From the NCBI GenBank assembly GCA_045580165.1, contig JAZNNG010000074.1, positions 1 through 33,818 on the forward strand: a DNA stretch of 33,818 nucleotides, given 5' to 3'. The position numbers were made by a program, and so were the translations under genes. Of this stretch, positions 32,736 through 33,818 are shown piece by piece. The notes under the pieces were generated by a model. The model saw only the letters and a list, made by a program, of their open reading frames with translations. It had not been told where the DNA came from and did not search any database. The first letter of the stretch is position 1; the number at the start of each line of letters is the position of its first letter. Origin of the DNA: UBA4717 sp045580165. Lineage in GTDB: Bacteria; Bacillota; Clostridia; Oscillospirales; CAG-272.

Positions 32736-33818
32736 ATGAAAAAATTTCTTTTTCTCATTTTGACGCTAATCATGATGATATCCACCATAGTCGCCGTTTC
32801 TGCCGCAAACTACGGCGACATCAACGGTGACGGCGAGGTCACGCCGGCAGATGTGGTAACATTATGCCGCTATCTCGCAAACTGGTCCGGTTATAATAGT
32901 ATTTCCACAGAAAACGCTTACATTGACAGCGACGACCAAATAACGTCAAAAGATGCGATCGCGCTTTCACGCCATCTTGCGGGCTGGAGTGGATACGAGA
33001 CTCTTCTCGGCAAAATTACGCCTTATGAATTCAAGGTATTCACCGCCGAGGAGCTATATAGCATTATGCCTGCGAAAACAGGTACTCTTTCGGATGACGG
33101 CGAATACATCCGATTCACGGGCGGCGACATTGCGTTTGGCATAAACGATCTCGATCAGTTTGACGTGTCGGAATATAAATATATGGTGGTCGGCGCGAGA
33201 GCGAGTGAGGCGAATGGAAATGCAGTTCCCGCAAACGCTTATATGTGGTACAACAACGACCCTAATGCAGTTGGCGCGCGGTATGGATTTTCGTCAAGCT
33301 TCGGTCAGTGCTGGAGCTGGAAGTCCAAGAACATAATAACCGAAACAGGAGTGTTTACTAAGCTTAACTTCACGGTAACCGAGGCAAAGCGAGAGGATAA
33401 CAAAACGCGCGACATTGACTACTCGCGCGGAATGTCGTCTCTTGTGCTCAAGCCGTATATCAGCAGCAGCGGAATGCTTACAGAGGGGCAGACGTTCGAC
33501 GTTCAGTACGTAGCGTTCTTCAAAACGAGCGCAGAAGCGGAAAGCTTTAATTACAGCGACCTCGTGCCCTCAAGGATTGCTCCCCGCACACCCTACGAGA
33601 GAGGCACGACGCGTCCTGTCGTGGTGCTCAAGTTTGACGATCTCGGAAGAGCATCGTACAATACAAACTTTGACCGCGTTGCACAGATACTTGAAGAAAG
33701 AAATATCACCGGATCATTCGGTACAATTTCATACCGTTTTGAGGACGAAGCCAACGCAGCTGTTGTCCCGTACGTTAAGAAATGGGACGAGCAAGGCATT
33801 GAATTCTGGAGCCACGGA
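32736..33818 (+). CDS. Dockerin-bearing polysaccharide deacetylase, partial at window end
   Basis: The frame is open from the ATG at 32736 to the last base (361 codons, no stop), with AGGAG (32726-32730) 5 bases upstream. It has a signal peptide (1-24, ending VSAA). Residues 26-88 form a type I dockerin with two calcium-loop repeats: GDINGDGEVTPADVVTLCRY and the partner beginning YIDSDDQITSKDAIAL. Residues 99-270 repeat the beta-rich domain of the preceding lipoprotein. A NodB deacetylase domain starts at about 283 (VVVLKFDDLG), and the window ends just at the FWSHG histidine motif. Dockerins dock enzymes to cohesin scaffolds. The gap to the upstream paralogue is 18 bases, so they are probably co-transcribed. 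Confidence 0.88.
   Translation, partial: MKKFLFLILTLIMMISTIVAVSAANYGDINGDGEVTPADVVTLCRYLANWSGYNSISTENAYIDSDDQITSKDAIALSRHLAGWSGYETLLGKITPYEFKVFTAEELYSIMPAKTGTLSDDGEYIRFTGGDIAFGINDLDQFDVSEYKYMVVGARASEANGNAVPANAYMWYNNDPNAVGARYGFSSSFGQCWSWKSKNIITETGVFTKLNFTVTEAKREDNKTRDIDYSRGMSSLVLKPYISSSGMLTEGQTFDVQYVAFFKTSAEAESFNYSDLVPSRIAPRTPYERGTTRPVVVLKFDDLGRASYNTNFDRVAQILEERNITGSFGTISYRFEDEANAAVVPYVKKWDEQGIEFWSHG

Overview
The window looks like part of a chromosome from an uncultured anaerobic member of the Firmicutes (class Clostridia), probably gut- or rumen-associated. Reasons: an Rnf ferredoxin:NAD+ oxidoreductase, AGGAGG-type ribosome binding sites, near-consensus sigma-A promoters, an S-layer-homology surface protein, a dockerin-bearing secreted enzyme, and a Pel exopolysaccharide locus of the Gram-positive type (no outer-membrane PelB or PelC). 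The assignment comes from gene content only. I recognised no rRNA, tRNA, CRISPR array, insertion sequence or phage gene.

Layout. 1-2742 (minus): rnfC-rnfD-rnfG, with rnfG cut by the window edge. 2825-4300 (minus): an sdpR/sdpI-like repressor and immunity-type pair with a palindromic operator at its own promoter. 4340-5564 (plus): two half-size CHR (chromate-type) transporters. 5568-6092: a 5'-truncated glycoside hydrolase remnant. 6125-7884 (minus): a TRAP-type large permease plus an unusual small membrane protein, divergent from a LysR regulator (7975-8874). 8925-9762 (minus): a zinc-ribbon membrane protein. 9834-13432 (plus): pheS-pheT. 13508-15529 (plus): a GH127-family arabinofuranosidase. 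15558-27289 (minus): one long Pel operon. 27392-30327 (minus): an SLH-domain surface protein. 30547-33818 (plus): two tandem, related secreted polysaccharide deacetylases, the second running off the window.

The centrepiece is the operon at 15558-27289. Its promoter matches the consensus hexamers exactly and is followed by a class I cyclic-di-GMP riboswitch whose closing stem shares bases with an intrinsic terminator. That geometry predicts that c-di-GMP turns the operon on. The first gene encodes an unusual PelD of 929 residues: an intact-looking HD-GYP phosphodiesterase domain, a degenerate SDR/epimerase-like domain, then the PelD core (four membrane helices, GAF, degenerate GGDEF with an RxxD inhibitory site). 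Then come PelE, the deacetylase-only PelA (PelADA), glycosyltransferase PelF and transporter PelG. Coupled by overlaps and short gaps are a CotH-kinase lipoprotein, a VTC-domain protein and a DUF4956 membrane protein. The same second messenger may therefore be sensed in the mRNA leader, sensed by the GGDEF I-site, and degraded by the HD-GYP domain at one locus.

Across the window the theme is the cell surface: exopolysaccharide synthesis and export, an S-layer-type protein, and secreted NodB-family deacetylases, one with a dockerin. Housekeeping genes (pheST, rnf) and small transport or regulatory units fill the rest. Several starts were moved from the longest reading frame on the basis of ribosome binding sites, and each case is explained in its entry.
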